Shown here: positions 1 through 8,738 of the stretch, in pieces
How positions within the stretch are numbered: the first letter of the stretch is position 1
Layout: each line of letters starts with the position of its first letter
Assembly: GCA_017475555.1 (NCBI GenBank)
Contig: JAFVFL010000011.1
Coordinates: 62,001 to 126,000, forward strand
Reading direction: 5' to 3'
DNA from: Ruminococcus sp.
GTDB lineage: Bacteria; Bacillota; Clostridia; Oscillospirales; Ruminococcaceae
Length of the DNA: 64,000 nucleotides
The notes under the pieces: generated by a model
Databases searched by the model: none
Told to the model about the DNA's origin: nothing
The model's input: only the letters and a program-made list of their open reading frames with translations
Made by a program: the position numbers and the translations under genes

Positions 1-959
1 TAGAACTCTGTCGAGCCGTTGAAATCGAGTGTGTTCCAGCAGTCGTACTTAGTATCGGTATCGTCCGCTGCGTCAACGATGAAGAACGAAAATATCTTGT
101 AGGTGTAGTTCTTATAGTTCGAGGAGAACTCGATTATGGGGTGGTTGCTGTAGTAATCTGCATTTCTCTGGTAGTATTTCAGGCAGCCGAACATACTGTC
201 GTTCGCCATGTTATGCCCGTATACTATGATATTGTCGGAATTATCGACATAGCGGAAATTGTCCACTACCTTGTCGTAGGCGTTTCTCCAGTCAAGGAAC
301 AGCGTCCCGGCAATGGATTCGTCGCCGTAGAAGCTGGTATTCAGATATTTTGAGTTGTCAGTCGCCTGCACCACAGGAAGCTGGACGATAGGGTTGCTGC
401 CATCGACCGAGGGAATAGTCATATACCCCACGACCTCCGGGTTTATGTCCTTCAGTGTCACCGCACCGGCAAGCATAGTGAGAAATTCTCTTTCTCCGGG
501 CTGCGATGTCACAGAGGGAGTACGTATATCGTCCTCCTGATTCTGCCAGTATATATTATTTATAATAGTATTCTCACGGCTGTTCTTAAAAAGTGCATAG
601 TAGTAATCCCCGACGAGGTAGCCGCAGACCACGATAGCCGCAAGTGAGCCGAGGAACAGCAGCTTTCTGAGCCTTTCGAGGATACTGTCGCCCCTTTCGG
701 GGAAAAGTCCTCTGATACGCTGTCCGAGGGTCTTTTTCTTCTTCTTTTTCTTTTTCTTCTTTTTACGCTGCACCGGTGCCTGCCCGGACACGGGAGGCTC
801 CTGACGGAGCGGAGCGAGCTTCTTCGGGGCTTGTCTGCTCTGCCTTTCAGCGTCCTCAAGCTTCTCCTGCTCCTGTACAGCTCTTTTTATCGCATTTATC
901 TTATCCTCACGGCTGATATCGCTGCCGGGGGAGGTATTGTTCATATTCTCATCGCTCAT
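1..959 (-). CDS. srtB: class B sortase, 3' end cut by window edge
   Basis: Minus-strand reading frame of at least 319 codons that runs off the left edge. Class B sortases are membrane transpeptidases that attach proteins to the cell wall or build pili. Visible features: a charged N-terminal cytoplasmic region with a run of about ten lysines (near residues 67-76), one membrane segment (about residues 95-115), then the sortase barrel with the catalytic His in YGHNM. The catalytic Cys and Arg lie beyond the window. The ATG at 959 follows AGAGGTG at a good distance and a promoter lies at 1007-1036. In cellulosomal ruminococci sortases anchor scaffoldins; that role here is inference. Family confidence is high; symbol is by family. 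Confidence 0.85.
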   Translation of the reverse strand, partial: MSDENMNNTSPGSDISREDKINAIKRAVQEQEKLEDAERQSRQAPKKLAPLRQEPPVSGQAPVQRKKKKKKKKKKKTLGQRIRGLFPERGDSILERLRKLLFLGSLAAIVVCGYLVGDYYYALFKNSRENTIINNIYWQNQEDDIRTPSVTSQPGEREFLTMLAGAVTLKDINPEVVGYMTIPSVDGSNPIVQLPVVQATDNSKYLNTSFYGDESIAGTLFLDWRNAYDKVVDNFRYVDNSDNIIVYGHNMANDSMFGCLKYYQRNADYYSNHPIIEFSSNYKNYTYKIFSFFIVDAADDTDTKYDCWNTLDFNGSTEF

Positions 960-1006
960 CTATTCACACCTCTGTATCTGTATGAGTTATTTCTGTCTAT
1001 CTATAT

Positions 1007-1036
1007 ATTTTACAACATTTTTATACTGCTTGTCAA
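1007..1036 (-). promoter_or_regulatory. promoter for sortase
   Basis: On the minus strand TTGACA (1031-1036) and TAAAAT (1007-1012) are separated by 18 bp, about 48 bp upstream of the sortase ATG. Confidence 0.6.
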
Positions 1037-1103
1037 GCCACTTCACCTAATATTCACAAAGTTTCACAAAATATCTATACAGGAGTTGAAGCGAAGGCGT
1101 TTC

Positions 1104-1137
1104 CAAATAAAAAAGAACGCCCTCAGTGAGAGCGTTC
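1104..1137 (-). terminator. terminator of the aldolase gene
   Basis: A 10-bp hairpin with a 3-nt loop (1115-1137) is followed on the minus strand by TTTTTTATTT. It lies just after the fba stop codon. Confidence 0.9.
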
Positions 1138-1153
1138 CTGTGTAATTATCCGA

Positions 1154-2017
1154 TCAAGCCTTGTTTATGCTGCCGAACAGCTCCATCTTCTCCTTGACCT
1201 TAGCCTTGATAGCCTCAAATCCGGGGTTGAGAAGCTTTCTCGGATCAAAGCCCTTGCCCTGCTGATCCTTGCCTGCCTCGATATATCCTCTTGTTGCCTC
1301 AGCGAATACGAGCTGGCACTCAGTATTAACGTTTATCTTAGCAACGCCGAGAGAGATAGCCTTTGATATCATATCGTCCGGGATACCTGTACCGCCGTGG
1401 AGAACGAGAGGCATATCGCCTACAGTCTTCTTTATAGCGTCAAGAGTCTCAAAGCTGAGTCCCTCCCAGTTATCGGGGTATACGCCGTGGATGTTGCCGA
1501 TACCTGCTGCGAGGAAGTCGATACCAAGATCAGCTATTGCCTTGCACTCTGCCGGGTCTGCACACTCGCCCTTGCCTATAACGCCGTCCTCTTCACCGCC
1601 GATAGCACCTACCTCAGCCTCGATAGACATACCGAGCTGATGAGCTACGTGTACAAGCTCAGTTGTCTTTGCGATATTCTCCTCGATAGGAAGTGAAGAG
1701 CCGTCGAACATTATAGAAGTGAAGCCAGCCTTGATACACTTGTAGCAGCCGTCATATGTACCGTGATCGAGGTGGAGAGCCACCGGTACTGTGATGCCGA
1801 GAGACTTGTCCATAGCCTTTACCATCTGTGTAACTGTCTCAAAGCCTGTCATGTACTTGCCTGCACCCTCAGATACTCCGAGTATAACAGGTGAGTTGAG
1901 CTCCTGTGCTGTGAGAAGTATAGCCTTTGTCCACTCAAGGTTGTTGATGTTGAAGTGACCTACGGCGTACTTGCCCTCCATTGCCTTTTTGAGCATTTCT
2001 GCAGCGTTGACTAACAT
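1154..2017 (-). CDS. fba: class II fructose-bisphosphate aldolase
   Basis: 287 residues, the normal length for zinc-dependent class II aldolases, which cleave fructose 1,6-bisphosphate to glyceraldehyde 3-phosphate and dihydroxyacetone phosphate in glycolysis. Diagnostic motifs are present in order: HLDHG (about residues 82-86, metal and catalytic Asp), EAEVG (about 133), GNIHG (about 174), HGGTG (about 208, phosphate and zinc) and NVNTE (about 230). The start at 2017 has AGGAGG 6-7 bases upstream. It has its own promoter and terminator, so it is a single-gene unit divergent from the fusion gene at 2304. Confidence 0.96.
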   Translation of the reverse strand: MLVNAAEMLKKAMEGKYAVGHFNINNLEWTKAILLTAQELNSPVILGVSEGAGKYMTGFETVTQMVKAMDKSLGITVPVALHLDHGTYDGCYKCIKAGFTSIMFDGSSLPIEENIAKTTELVHVAHQLGMSIEAEVGAIGGEEDGVIGKGECADPAECKAIADLGIDFLAAGIGNIHGVYPDNWEGLSFETLDAIKKTVGDMPLVLHGGTGIPDDMISKAISLGVAKINVNTECQLVFAEATRGYIEAGKDQQGKGFDPRKLLNPGFEAIKAKVKEKMELFGSINKA

Positions 2018-2076
2018 AAATTATTCCTCCTGGTGATGTATTGTCGGGAATCCTGTTGTCTATTCCCATCCTCTTT

Positions 2077-2105
2077 ATTCTACCATATCCGCAGAAAAAA
2101 AGCAA
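2077..2105 (-). promoter_or_regulatory. fba promoter
   Basis: Minus-strand TTGCTT (2100-2105) and TAGAAT (2077-2082) with a 17-bp spacer, 60 bp upstream of the fba ATG. Confidence 0.7.
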
Positions 2106-2188
2106 TACCTAACAGAAATTTTTTGCTGGAACGGAGCAAAAAAATCTATTTACGGATAATGTTAAATATAAAAAGTTACAGGTTTTGC

Positions 2189-2217
2189 TTGACTTTGCTG
2201 TGCTGCGGTGATATAAT
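2189..2217 (+). promoter_or_regulatory. promoter for the XRE-cupin-AMP ligase gene
   Basis: TTGACT (2189-2194), 17 bp, TATAAT (2212-2217). Transcription would begin near 2224 and give a leader of about 80 nt ending in AAAGGAG before the ATG. Confidence 0.8.
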
Positions 2218-2303
2218 AAAGGATACGTAAGCACCGGCATGAAATGCTTTAAAGCAAAAAATCAAATTCTCAGCCGGAATCTGTAGAAAGGAGTAGGCTT
2301 GCT

Positions 2304-4634
2304 ATGAGTAATCAGATGAATAGTCAGAGAGATCTGATGAATCCCGAATTTAAGATAAGAGAGGTCGCTGAGCGAATTAGACTCACAAGAGAGTCGGTAG
2401 GTCTGTCTCCCGAGGAGATGGCTGAGAGATGCGGAGTGTCCACATACGAGTATTTAGCGTATGAGGGCGGTGCGAAGGACTTCAATTTCACATTTATCTA
2501 TAAATTCGCAAACGAGACTGGTATCGAGATCGCTGATCTTATGGAGGGTGAATCCCCCCGTATCAACAGCTTCGATATCACGAGAAGCGGCGAGGGTCTG
2601 CCTATCGCACGCCGCAAGGGGCTGAGCTATCTGCGTCTTGCACCTAAGTTCCGTAACAAGATAGGCGAACCGTTCCTTGTAACGATACCATATGTTGACG
2701 AAAAGTACAGAGTTGCCCGTCCCCATACACATGAGGGACAGGAGCTTGATATCATAATCAGCGGTCAGCTCAAGATAATGATAGGCGATAATATCGAGGT
2801 GCTCAACCCCGGAGATTCCATCTACTATGACAGCGGCGAGCTGCATGATGAGTGGGCTGTGGGAGGTACTGAGTGCCGGTTCTATGCGATAGTTTTCGGT
2901 CAGAACAACCACCCGACCCATGCTATATCCAATCTTGAGCCTGTTACCCTCCCCGGTGTGACCAACTTCGATCTTGCGAATATCGAAGACCCGGTAGCAG
3001 ACAGGTTCGTTGAGTGTGAGACTGACGAGCAGGGGGCACTGACGGCTATCCGCTTCAAAAATGACGATACCTTCAACTTCGGCTTCGATGTCGTTGATGC
3101 TCTTGCTGAGAAATGTCCCGATAAGGAGGCTCTTATCTACGTTTCCAATTCGCTTGAGGAGAGACGCTTCACCTTCGCCGATATGAAGAAGTATTCAAAT
3201 ATGACGGCGAATTATTTCCGTTCTATGGGCATAAAGAAGGGCGATAAGGTAATGCTCGTCCTCAAGAGACACTATCAGTTCTGGTTCTCGATAATCGCTC
3301 TGCACAAGATAGGTGCTGTTGTTATCCCGGCTACGAATCAGCTTGTTCAGCACGATTTCACCTACCGCTTCAAGGCTGCCGAGGTAAAGGCTATAGTCTG
3401 CACCGGCGACGGCGATGTTGCTCATCAGGTGGATCTTGCTATCGAGGAATGCGGCATGAATATCATGCGTATGATGGCAAACGGTGAGCGTGAGGGGTGG
3501 AAGTCCTTCGATGAGGGTATCCGCTGCTGCTCAGATGTATTCGTGCGTCCGACAGACCCGGCAGAGCTTTCCTGCGGAAGCGACCCGAATCTGATGTTCT
3601 TCACCTCCGGTACTACAGGCTATCCGAAAATAGCTATGCACAGCCATAAGTACGCCCTCGGACACTTTATGACCGCCCGCTACTGGCACAACGTTGACCC
3701 GAACGGCATACACTTCACTATATCCGACACAGGCTGGGGCAAGGCTCTCTGGGGCAAGCTCTATGGTCAGTGGCTCAGCGAGACGTGCGTATTCGTATAC
3801 GACTTTGACCGCTTTGATGCCTCTAAGATACTTTCGATGTTCGCAAAGTACAATATAACGACATTCTGTGCTCCGCCGACTATGTACCGCTTCTTTATCA
3901 AGGAGGATCTGTCAAAGTACGACCTCAGCAGCATAAAGTATGCTACAGTTGCCGGCGAGGCTCTGAATCCGGAGGTCTACAACCAGTTCCTCAATGCCAC
4001 GGGAATAAAGCTCATGGAGGGCTTCGGACAGACTGAAACTACACTTTCGATAGGAAACTTCGTCGGCATGACTGCACGCCCCGGTTCAATGGGCAAGCCG
4101 AGCGTCATGTACGATGTTGATATAGTTGACCCTGAGGGCAAGCCGTGCAAGACCGGTGAGACCGGTGAAATAGTCATAAGGACAGGTAACGGTGCTCCTG
4201 CCGGACTGTTCCTCGGCTACTACAAGGACAAGGCAAAGACTCAGGAGGTATGGTACGATGATATCTACCACACCGGTGATACCGCATGGAAGGATGAGGA
4301 CGGCTATTTCTGGTATGTCGGCAGAGTTGACGATGTTATCAAATCCTCCGGCTACCGCATAGGGCCGTTCGAGATCGAGAGCGTTATCATGGAGCTGCCG
4401 TATGTACTTGAGTGCGGAGTAAGTGCTGCCCCCGACCCGATAAGAGGTCAGGTCGTAAAGGCGTCTATCGTGCTCGTGAAGGGAACTGAGGGTACTGACG
4501 AGCTGAAGAAGGAGATACAGGATTACGTAAAGAAGCATACCGCTCCGTACAAGTACCCCCGTATCGTGGAGTTCCGTGACGAGCTGCCGAAGACTATAAG
4601 CGGAAAGATAAGACGAGTTGAGCTGAAGGGATAA
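2304..4634 (+). CDS. XRE regulator - cupin - acyl-CoA synthetase fusion
   Basis: 776 residues with three modules. Residues about 15-75 form an XRE-type helix-turn-helix (LSPEEMAERCGVS...). Residues about 115-200 form a cupin (HTHEGQELDII, GDSIYYDSGELHD). Residues about 245-776 form an adenylate-forming ligase with the core motifs FFTSGTTGYPK (A3), GFGQTET (A5), YHTGDTAWKDEDGYFWY (A7/A8) and the C-terminal PKTISGKIRR containing the acylation Lys. Such ligases activate a carboxylic acid with ATP and CoA; the substrate cannot be read from sequence. HTH plus cupin pairs normally sense small molecules, so the protein may combine sensing, DNA binding and activation of the same acid (inference). ATG 2304 has AAAGGAG upstream. 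The next gene starts 5 bases after the stop and is probably coupled. Confidence 0.88.
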   Translation: MSNQMNSQRDLMNPEFKIREVAERIRLTRESVGLSPEEMAERCGVSTYEYLAYEGGAKDFNFTFIYKFANETGIEIADLMEGESPRINSFDITRSGEGLPIARRKGLSYLRLAPKFRNKIGEPFLVTIPYVDEKYRVARPHTHEGQELDIIISGQLKIMIGDNIEVLNPGDSIYYDSGELHDEWAVGGTECRFYAIVFGQNNHPTHAISNLEPVTLPGVTNFDLANIEDPVADRFVECETDEQGALTAIRFKNDDTFNFGFDVVDALAEKCPDKEALIYVSNSLEERRFTFADMKKYSNMTANYFRSMGIKKGDKVMLVLKRHYQFWFSIIALHKIGAVVIPATNQLVQHDFTYRFKAAEVKAIVCTGDGDVAHQVDLAIEECGMNIMRMMANGEREGWKSFDEGIRCCSDVFVRPTDPAELSCGSDPNLMFFTSGTTGYPKIAMHSHKYALGHFMTARYWHNVDPNGIHFTISDTGWGKALWGKLYGQWLSETCVFVYDFDRFDASKILSMFAKYNITTFCAPPTMYRFFIKEDLSKYDLSSIKYATVAGEALNPEVYNQFLNATGIKLMEGFGQTETTLSIGNFVGMTARPGSMGKPSVMYDVDIVDPEGKPCKTGETGEIVIRTGNGAPAGLFLGYYKDKAKTQEVWYDDIYHTGDTAWKDEDGYFWYVGRVDDVIKSSGYRIGPFEIESVIMELPYVLECGVSAAPDPIRGQVVKASIVLVKGTEGTDELKKEIQDYVKKHTAPYKYPRIVEFRDELPKTISGKIRRVELKG

Positions 4635-4639
4635 GAGCT

Positions 4640-5629
4640 ATGGGACTTTTTAAGAACAAAACAGTAAAATGTGCAAAGTGCGGCAAGGAATTTGAAAAGG
4701 GTGCGTTCTCCGGTGCAAAGCTGTGCGTTGAGTGCCGCATGAGCGAGCTGAAGGACAAGCAGGATAGCTTCAGCCGTGAGCTTGCTGAAAAGGCTTTTGC
4801 TGAGTATTACAAGAATCTGCCTAAAAAATTCCAGAAGATGCCGGCGGATGTCTCTGTGATGATCGCCGACCGTGACCGTATCCTTGAAAAGTACCGCTCG
4901 GATGATATAGTCACCGCTGAGGAGTTCATGGAGGCTTATGCAAATACCGAGGTCTGGGACGATGACAAGTGCATGGAGTTCGTCCGCAGGGTCAGGAAGG
5001 CTCTGATGATAACCAACAACCGCGGCTCCTTTATTCAGGGCGGGTTCATCGTTTCGCATGAATATGACGGGATAGTGGCTGATTTCGATGAGGTGTTCTG
5101 CGTTGCACTTGTGAAGGGAGCAAAGCTGTTCACGGATTCGCTCAATGACGCATATCTGTGTGCTATGTTTACAAGAAATCCCTATGTTCCGGCTATCGGG
5201 CTCGCTTTCAGACCCGTTGTATCGTCCGGTCTGCTCACCTTCGAGTCTAAGAAGAATGCGGAGAAAATGGAGATAATCACCAAGGCTATGAACGTATGGT
5301 GCAGGAATCTTGAATACCCCGTCATGGAGGTAAAGGAGCTTAAAAAGCTCGTCAAGAAGGAGGGCAGCGTAAGAGGCGGTGCTATGGACATTGATCTTAT
5401 GAAGGCACTCATTGACGCTGCTGAGGGCTGCGGTTCACCGTTCTACGGCATAGATTCCACCATGCCTGAGGCAATGCCTTATGGTATAGCGTACACCATA
5501 ACAAAGTATGGCTACAGGAGCATCGGAAATCTCAGAGATGATTTGTTCGTTGATAAAAAGGGTGAGAAGATCTGGCTGTCGTATTTCGACCGTGCAGATA
5601 AGGAAGCTGAGAATTACGGGCTTTATTAA
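4640..5629 (+). CDS. zinc-ribbon protein of unknown function
   Basis: 329 residues, not recognised. The N-terminus carries a compact CxxC...CxxC knuckle (CAKCGKEF, then CVECR, residues about 11-33), followed by a Lys/Glu-rich helical stretch and a mixed alpha/beta body without a recognisable motif, signal peptide or membrane segment. It begins 5 bases after the stop of the fusion synthetase, so the two are very likely one transcript; the ATG sits close behind the previous stop with only a weak AAGAGC upstream, which suggests translational coupling. A strong terminator follows at 5636-5670. Confidence 0.7.
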   Translation: MGLFKNKTVKCAKCGKEFEKGAFSGAKLCVECRMSELKDKQDSFSRELAEKAFAEYYKNLPKKFQKMPADVSVMIADRDRILEKYRSDDIVTAEEFMEAYANTEVWDDDKCMEFVRRVRKALMITNNRGSFIQGGFIVSHEYDGIVADFDEVFCVALVKGAKLFTDSLNDAYLCAMFTRNPYVPAIGLAFRPVVSSGLLTFESKKNAEKMEIITKAMNVWCRNLEYPVMEVKELKKLVKKEGSVRGGAMDIDLMKALIDAAEGCGSPFYGIDSTMPEAMPYGIAYTITKYGYRSIGNLRDDLFVDKKGEKIWLSYFDRADKEAENYGLY

Positions 5630-5635
5630 AACAGG

Positions 5636-5670
5636 ACTGCCGGACACTTTCGTGCCCGGCAGTATTTTTT
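5636..5670 (+). terminator. terminator, possibly bidirectional
   Basis: Hairpin ACTGCCGG...CCGGCAGT with a four-base loop and one mismatch, followed on the plus strand by TATTTTTT. The convergent DUF11 gene stops at 5669, so the hairpin may serve both genes. Confidence 0.85.
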
Positions 5671-6571
5671 ATCTTCTTGTGTTCTGCTGAGGTGCGGAGT
5701 AGAAGGTTCCGGTGATAACGAGTGTGCTCGTTCCGGGCTGTACGCTCCATGCACCTGTTGCCGGGTCCTGCGTATATTCAGCTGCCGGGACAGTTATCTG
5801 TCCCTCAAGCGAGGTGAATATACCGTCAGCCGTGCTGTAGGTGTAGCCTGTTCCGGCAGTAATCGGCTCGCCGTTGAACGTTACCTCGGTAATATCAAGC
5901 ACCGGGTCGAATACGTCACGGAAGATGACTGAATCGTCCTCTGTGACCGCACTGCTGCCGAAGTTCTGGATTATAAAGGTGTAGGTCAGCTCACCGTTCT
6001 CCGGGACTGTGCTCGGTGTCAGGGACTTGCTTATCGCAAGATCGGCTGTGCTGTCGTGTACAGCCTCAGCGGAAGCGGTGAGCGGTGTTCCGATACCATT
6101 TCCGGATACCTCTGCGGTGTTCGTTATCGAGGCATTCTCTCCGAGCGGTGCAAAGGTGTTGGCTCTTGCTGCGTAGAGTATCACAGCATTTCCCTCAGCC
6201 GGGATATCTATTCCTGTGATAGTCAGCGGCTCAGTCGAGGTAACGACCGGTGCAGCCTGCCTTACTCCGTTGATATAAAGGCTTACAGTGCCCTCCTCAA
6301 AGGTAAGCGGCACAACATCAAGCTCCGGCTCACCCTCCGGCTGCTCAACGGCATAGCTGCCTAAGTCGTCAGTCAGCGTGAGGTCGGTATATGCCGTGTT
6401 TCCGCTGTTTACTATGCTTACGGCGTAGACGATGCTGCTGCCGGGAGTGTAGCTCTCCATGACAGCGTTCTTCGATACCGAGAGTACCTCCTCGATCTCG
6501 CCGGTAATGATATTTGAACCGGTAACGACTCCGTTGAGGGATATCGTTGCCTGGTTATAAAAGATAGCCAT
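5669..6571 (-). CDS. DUF11-type repeat protein without signal peptide
   Basis: 300 residues from the ATG at 6571, chosen because AAAAAGGAGG stands 6 bases upstream; a longer in-frame start at 6664 lacks a ribosome site. The body has two DUF11-like beta-sandwich repeats, recognised by VSIVNSGNTAYTDLTLTDDLG (first part) and YTFIIQNFGSSAV with PSTVPENGELTY. DUF11 domains are usually extracellular stalks, but here there is no signal peptide, membrane segment or sorting signal. Homologous short proteins occur in Clostridia; their role is unknown to me. It could be a spore or envelope component released in another way, or a cytoplasmic filament. Confidence 0.75.
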   Translation of the reverse strand: MAIFYNQATISLNGVVTGSNIITGEIEEVLSVSKNAVMESYTPGSSIVYAVSIVNSGNTAYTDLTLTDDLGSYAVEQPEGEPELDVVPLTFEEGTVSLYINGVRQAAPVVTSTEPLTITGIDIPAEGNAVILYAARANTFAPLGENASITNTAEVSGNGIGTPLTASAEAVHDSTADLAISKSLTPSTVPENGELTYTFIIQNFGSSAVTEDDSVIFRDVFDPVLDITEVTFNGEPITAGTGYTYSTADGIFTSLEGQITVPAAEYTQDPATGAWSVQPGTSTLVITGTFYSAPQQNTRR

Positions 6572-6614
6572 ATTTATTCCTCCTTTTTGAGCAGAATGTT
6601 TTCTGCCCTGTTTT

Positions 6615-6643
6615 ATAATATGCCGCAGGGGAGATAGTGTGAA
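6615..6643 (-). promoter_or_regulatory. promoter for the DUF11 gene
   Basis: Minus-strand TTCACA (6638-6643) and TATTAT (6615-6620) with 17 bp between them. Confidence 0.5.
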
Positions 6644-6670
6644 TAAATGTGGAGAAATATACAAATTCGC

Positions 6671-6699
6671 TTGACTTCTGAGCGGTTTTATGGTATAAT
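6671..6699 (+). promoter_or_regulatory. trpB2 promoter
   Basis: TTGACT (6671-6676), 17 bp, TATAAT (6694-6699). Confidence 0.8.
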
Positions 6700-6767
6700 C
6701 TTCCTGTAGTTTGTATTATCAATGGTGCAGATTATTATGTAAAAAAATATATCTAAGGAGCATTGCC

Positions 6768-8138
6768 ATGTCAACAGAAAAAATACCATATAAGATCTAT
6801 CTCTCAGAGGAGGAGCTGCCGAAGCAGTGGTATAACGTAAGGGCTGATATGAAGAAGAAGCCTGCACCTATGCTGAATCCGGGCACGGGAAAGCCGGTCA
6901 CATTCGATGACCTTACACCGGTTTTCTGCGACGAGCTGGTAAAGCAGGAGCTTGACGAGACTACGCCGTATATCGACATTCCCGACGAGATCCTGACATT
7001 TTACAAGATGTACCGCCCGTCTTCGCTCGTTCGTGCTTATTGTCTTGAAAAGGCACTCGGCACTCCGGCGAAGATATACTACAAGTTCGAGGGTAACAAC
7101 ACCAGCGGCAGCCACAAGCTCAACTCCGCTATCGCTCAGGCTTACTATGCAAAGAAGCAGGGGCTGAAGGGCGTTACGACTGAGACAGGTGCCGGTCAGT
7201 GGGGTACAGCTCTTTCGATGGCTTGCTCGTATTTCGGACTCGACTGCCGTGTGTACATGGTAAAGGTCTCCTACGAGCAGAAGCCGTTCCGCCGTGAGGT
7301 AATGCGTACCTATGGTGCGTCTGTAACTCCTTCGCCGTCGAACACAACAGAGGTCGGCAGGAAGATACTCGCTGAGTTTCCGGATACCAACGGCAGCCTC
7401 GGCTGTGCGATATCTGAGGCTGTTGAGGCAGCTGTTTCAACTGAGGGCTACCGCTACGTTCTCGGCAGCGTTCTCTCTCAGGTGCTTCTCCACCAGTCGG
7501 TCATCGGACTTGAAAGCAAGGCGGCTATGGACAAATACGGCATAAAGCCGGATGTGATAATCGGCTGTGCAGGCGGCGGCTCCAACCTCGGCGGACTCAT
7601 TTCTCCGTTCATGGGCGAGAAGCTTCGTGGTGAGGCAGATTACAGGATAGTTGCGGTCGAGCCGGCATCGTGTCCGAGCTTTACAAGAGGAAAGTACGCA
7701 TACGACTTCTGCGACACCGGAAAGGTTTGCCCGCTTCAGAAGATGTATACCCTCGGCAGCAGCTTTATGCCGTCGCCGAACCATGCAGGCGGACTTCGTT
7801 ATCACGGCATGAGCGGGATACTTTCAGAGCTGTACGATCAGGGGCTTATGGAGGCGATCTCATACGAGCAGACGCAGGTATTTGAGGCTGCACAGCAGTT
7901 CGCAAGAGTTGAGGGCATACTCCCCGCACCGGAGAGCAGCCATGCTATAAAGGCAGCGATAGACGAGGCAGTCAGATGCAGGGAGACCGGCGAGGAGAAG
8001 ACCATACTCTTCGGTCTGACCGGTACCGGGTACTTTGATATGTACGCGTATGCAGCATACAATGACGGCACTATGACCGATTATATCCCGACAGATGAGG
8101 AGATAGCACAGTCATTTGCTGAGCTTCCGAAGCTTTGA
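6768..8138 (+). CDS. trpB: tryptophan synthase beta chain, TrpB2 type
   Basis: 456 residues. PLP enzyme that joins indole and serine to give tryptophan. The length and the long N-terminal extension are those of the TrpB2 group rather than the about 400-residue TrpB1. The PLP lysine lies in GSHKLNSA (about residue 117), the phosphate-binding loop in GCAGGGSNLGG (about 265). ATG 6768 is chosen over 6711 because TAAGGAG lies 8 bases upstream. No trpA is adjacent; solitary TrpB2 copies often salvage free indole, which fits a gut or rumen habitat (inference). Confidence 0.93.
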   Translation: MSTEKIPYKIYLSEEELPKQWYNVRADMKKKPAPMLNPGTGKPVTFDDLTPVFCDELVKQELDETTPYIDIPDEILTFYKMYRPSSLVRAYCLEKALGTPAKIYYKFEGNNTSGSHKLNSAIAQAYYAKKQGLKGVTTETGAGQWGTALSMACSYFGLDCRVYMVKVSYEQKPFRREVMRTYGASVTPSPSNTTEVGRKILAEFPDTNGSLGCAISEAVEAAVSTEGYRYVLGSVLSQVLLHQSVIGLESKAAMDKYGIKPDVIIGCAGGGSNLGGLISPFMGEKLRGEADYRIVAVEPASCPSFTRGKYAYDFCDTGKVCPLQKMYTLGSSFMPSPNHAGGLRYHGMSGILSELYDQGLMEAISYEQTQVFEAAQQFARVEGILPAPESSHAIKAAIDEAVRCRETGEEKTILFGLTGTGYFDMYAYAAYNDGTMTDYIPTDEEIAQSFAELPKL

Positions 8139-8173
8139 TCTGTCTGTTTCCGTTTCGGGTATTTGTATGAAAA

Positions 8174-8200
8174 AACGGGCAGTCCGCCGGGCTGTCCGTT
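8174..8200. terminator. bidirectional terminator after trpB2
   Basis: 9-bp stem (one G-T pair) with a loop of nine bases. The minus strand has a TTTTTT tract behind it, the plus strand only TTTCTGGTTT, so it works best for minus-strand transcription but also closes the trpB2 unit. Confidence 0.7.
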
Positions 8201-8215
8201 TCTGGTTTATTCCGG

Positions 8216-8274
8216 GTAAAAAAATAACGTCCTTCACTGATGCCCTCTCAACTTCACCAGTGAAGAACGTTATT
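8216..8274 (-). terminator. terminator of the candidate RNA
   Basis: 17-bp stem with a single mismatch (arms 8223-8239 and 8258-8274), 18-nt loop, followed on the minus strand by TTTTTTT. Confidence 0.85.
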
Positions 8275-8704
8275 CATTCTGCATTCCGCACACCCTCTAT
8301 ATGCGGTCTGCAATTCCGGTACACACAGCATTTCAAGCAGCTTGTCTCTGCCGTATTTTCACTCTTTTTCCAACATTTTCACTGATTCGCAGCTGATTTA
8401 GGCGTTCAAACATATTATAGGCATTAATGTTCGATAACAGCTGAGTTTGTAACTATCTTGCTGTGACTTAGTTCTGAGACGTTACCCGGCGGAGTTTAGA
8501 CCGGGTGCAGAATAGTGCTATTTCAATAAATTGCTGTCCGGTGTACAACGGACTGTCAGGACACAATATGATATGCTAATGTGGTACCCAGCCTATCCGG
8601 GGCTGAAAGGTATCCGGAGCACATGACATCGTGCTTTGTGTCAGGTTCCCTCGGAAAGCTCCGGAGCTTTTCGTCCCTCTCTCCGGTGCTTTTCCCTCCC
8701 GACA
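8216..8704 (-). ncRNA. candidate structured noncoding RNA, about 480 nt, unidentified
   Basis: No ORF with a ribosome site exists here, yet the minus strand has a consensus promoter (8710-8738), many short complementary segments, and a very strong terminator at the far end (8216-8274). Stem candidates on the minus strand include the self-complementary AAAGCTCCGGAGCTTT (near 8651-8672), AGCAC...GTGCT near 8617-8637, GTCCG...CGGAC near 8535-8553 and ACCCGG...CCGGGT near 8484-8507. It does not match the conserved cores of RNase P RNA, tmRNA, SRP RNA, 6S RNA or the riboswitch classes I can recall. Boundaries follow from the promoter and terminator, not from data. Confidence 0.5.
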
Positions 8705-8709
8705 ATTGT

Positions 8710-8738
8710 ATTATAGAATAAATCCGGAAGATATTCAA
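8710..8738 (-). promoter_or_regulatory. promoter of the candidate RNA
   Basis: Minus-strand TTGAAT (8733-8738), 17 bp, TATAAT (8710-8715). Start of transcription predicted near 8703. Between 8740 and 9090 I see only AT-rich sequence, including a dyad at 8953-8970. Confidence 0.75.

Noticed and set aside
8581..8620. T-box-like GGGTACCAC in the candidate RNA
   Set aside because: The conserved GGTGGNACCGCG core and a downstream gene to control are missing.
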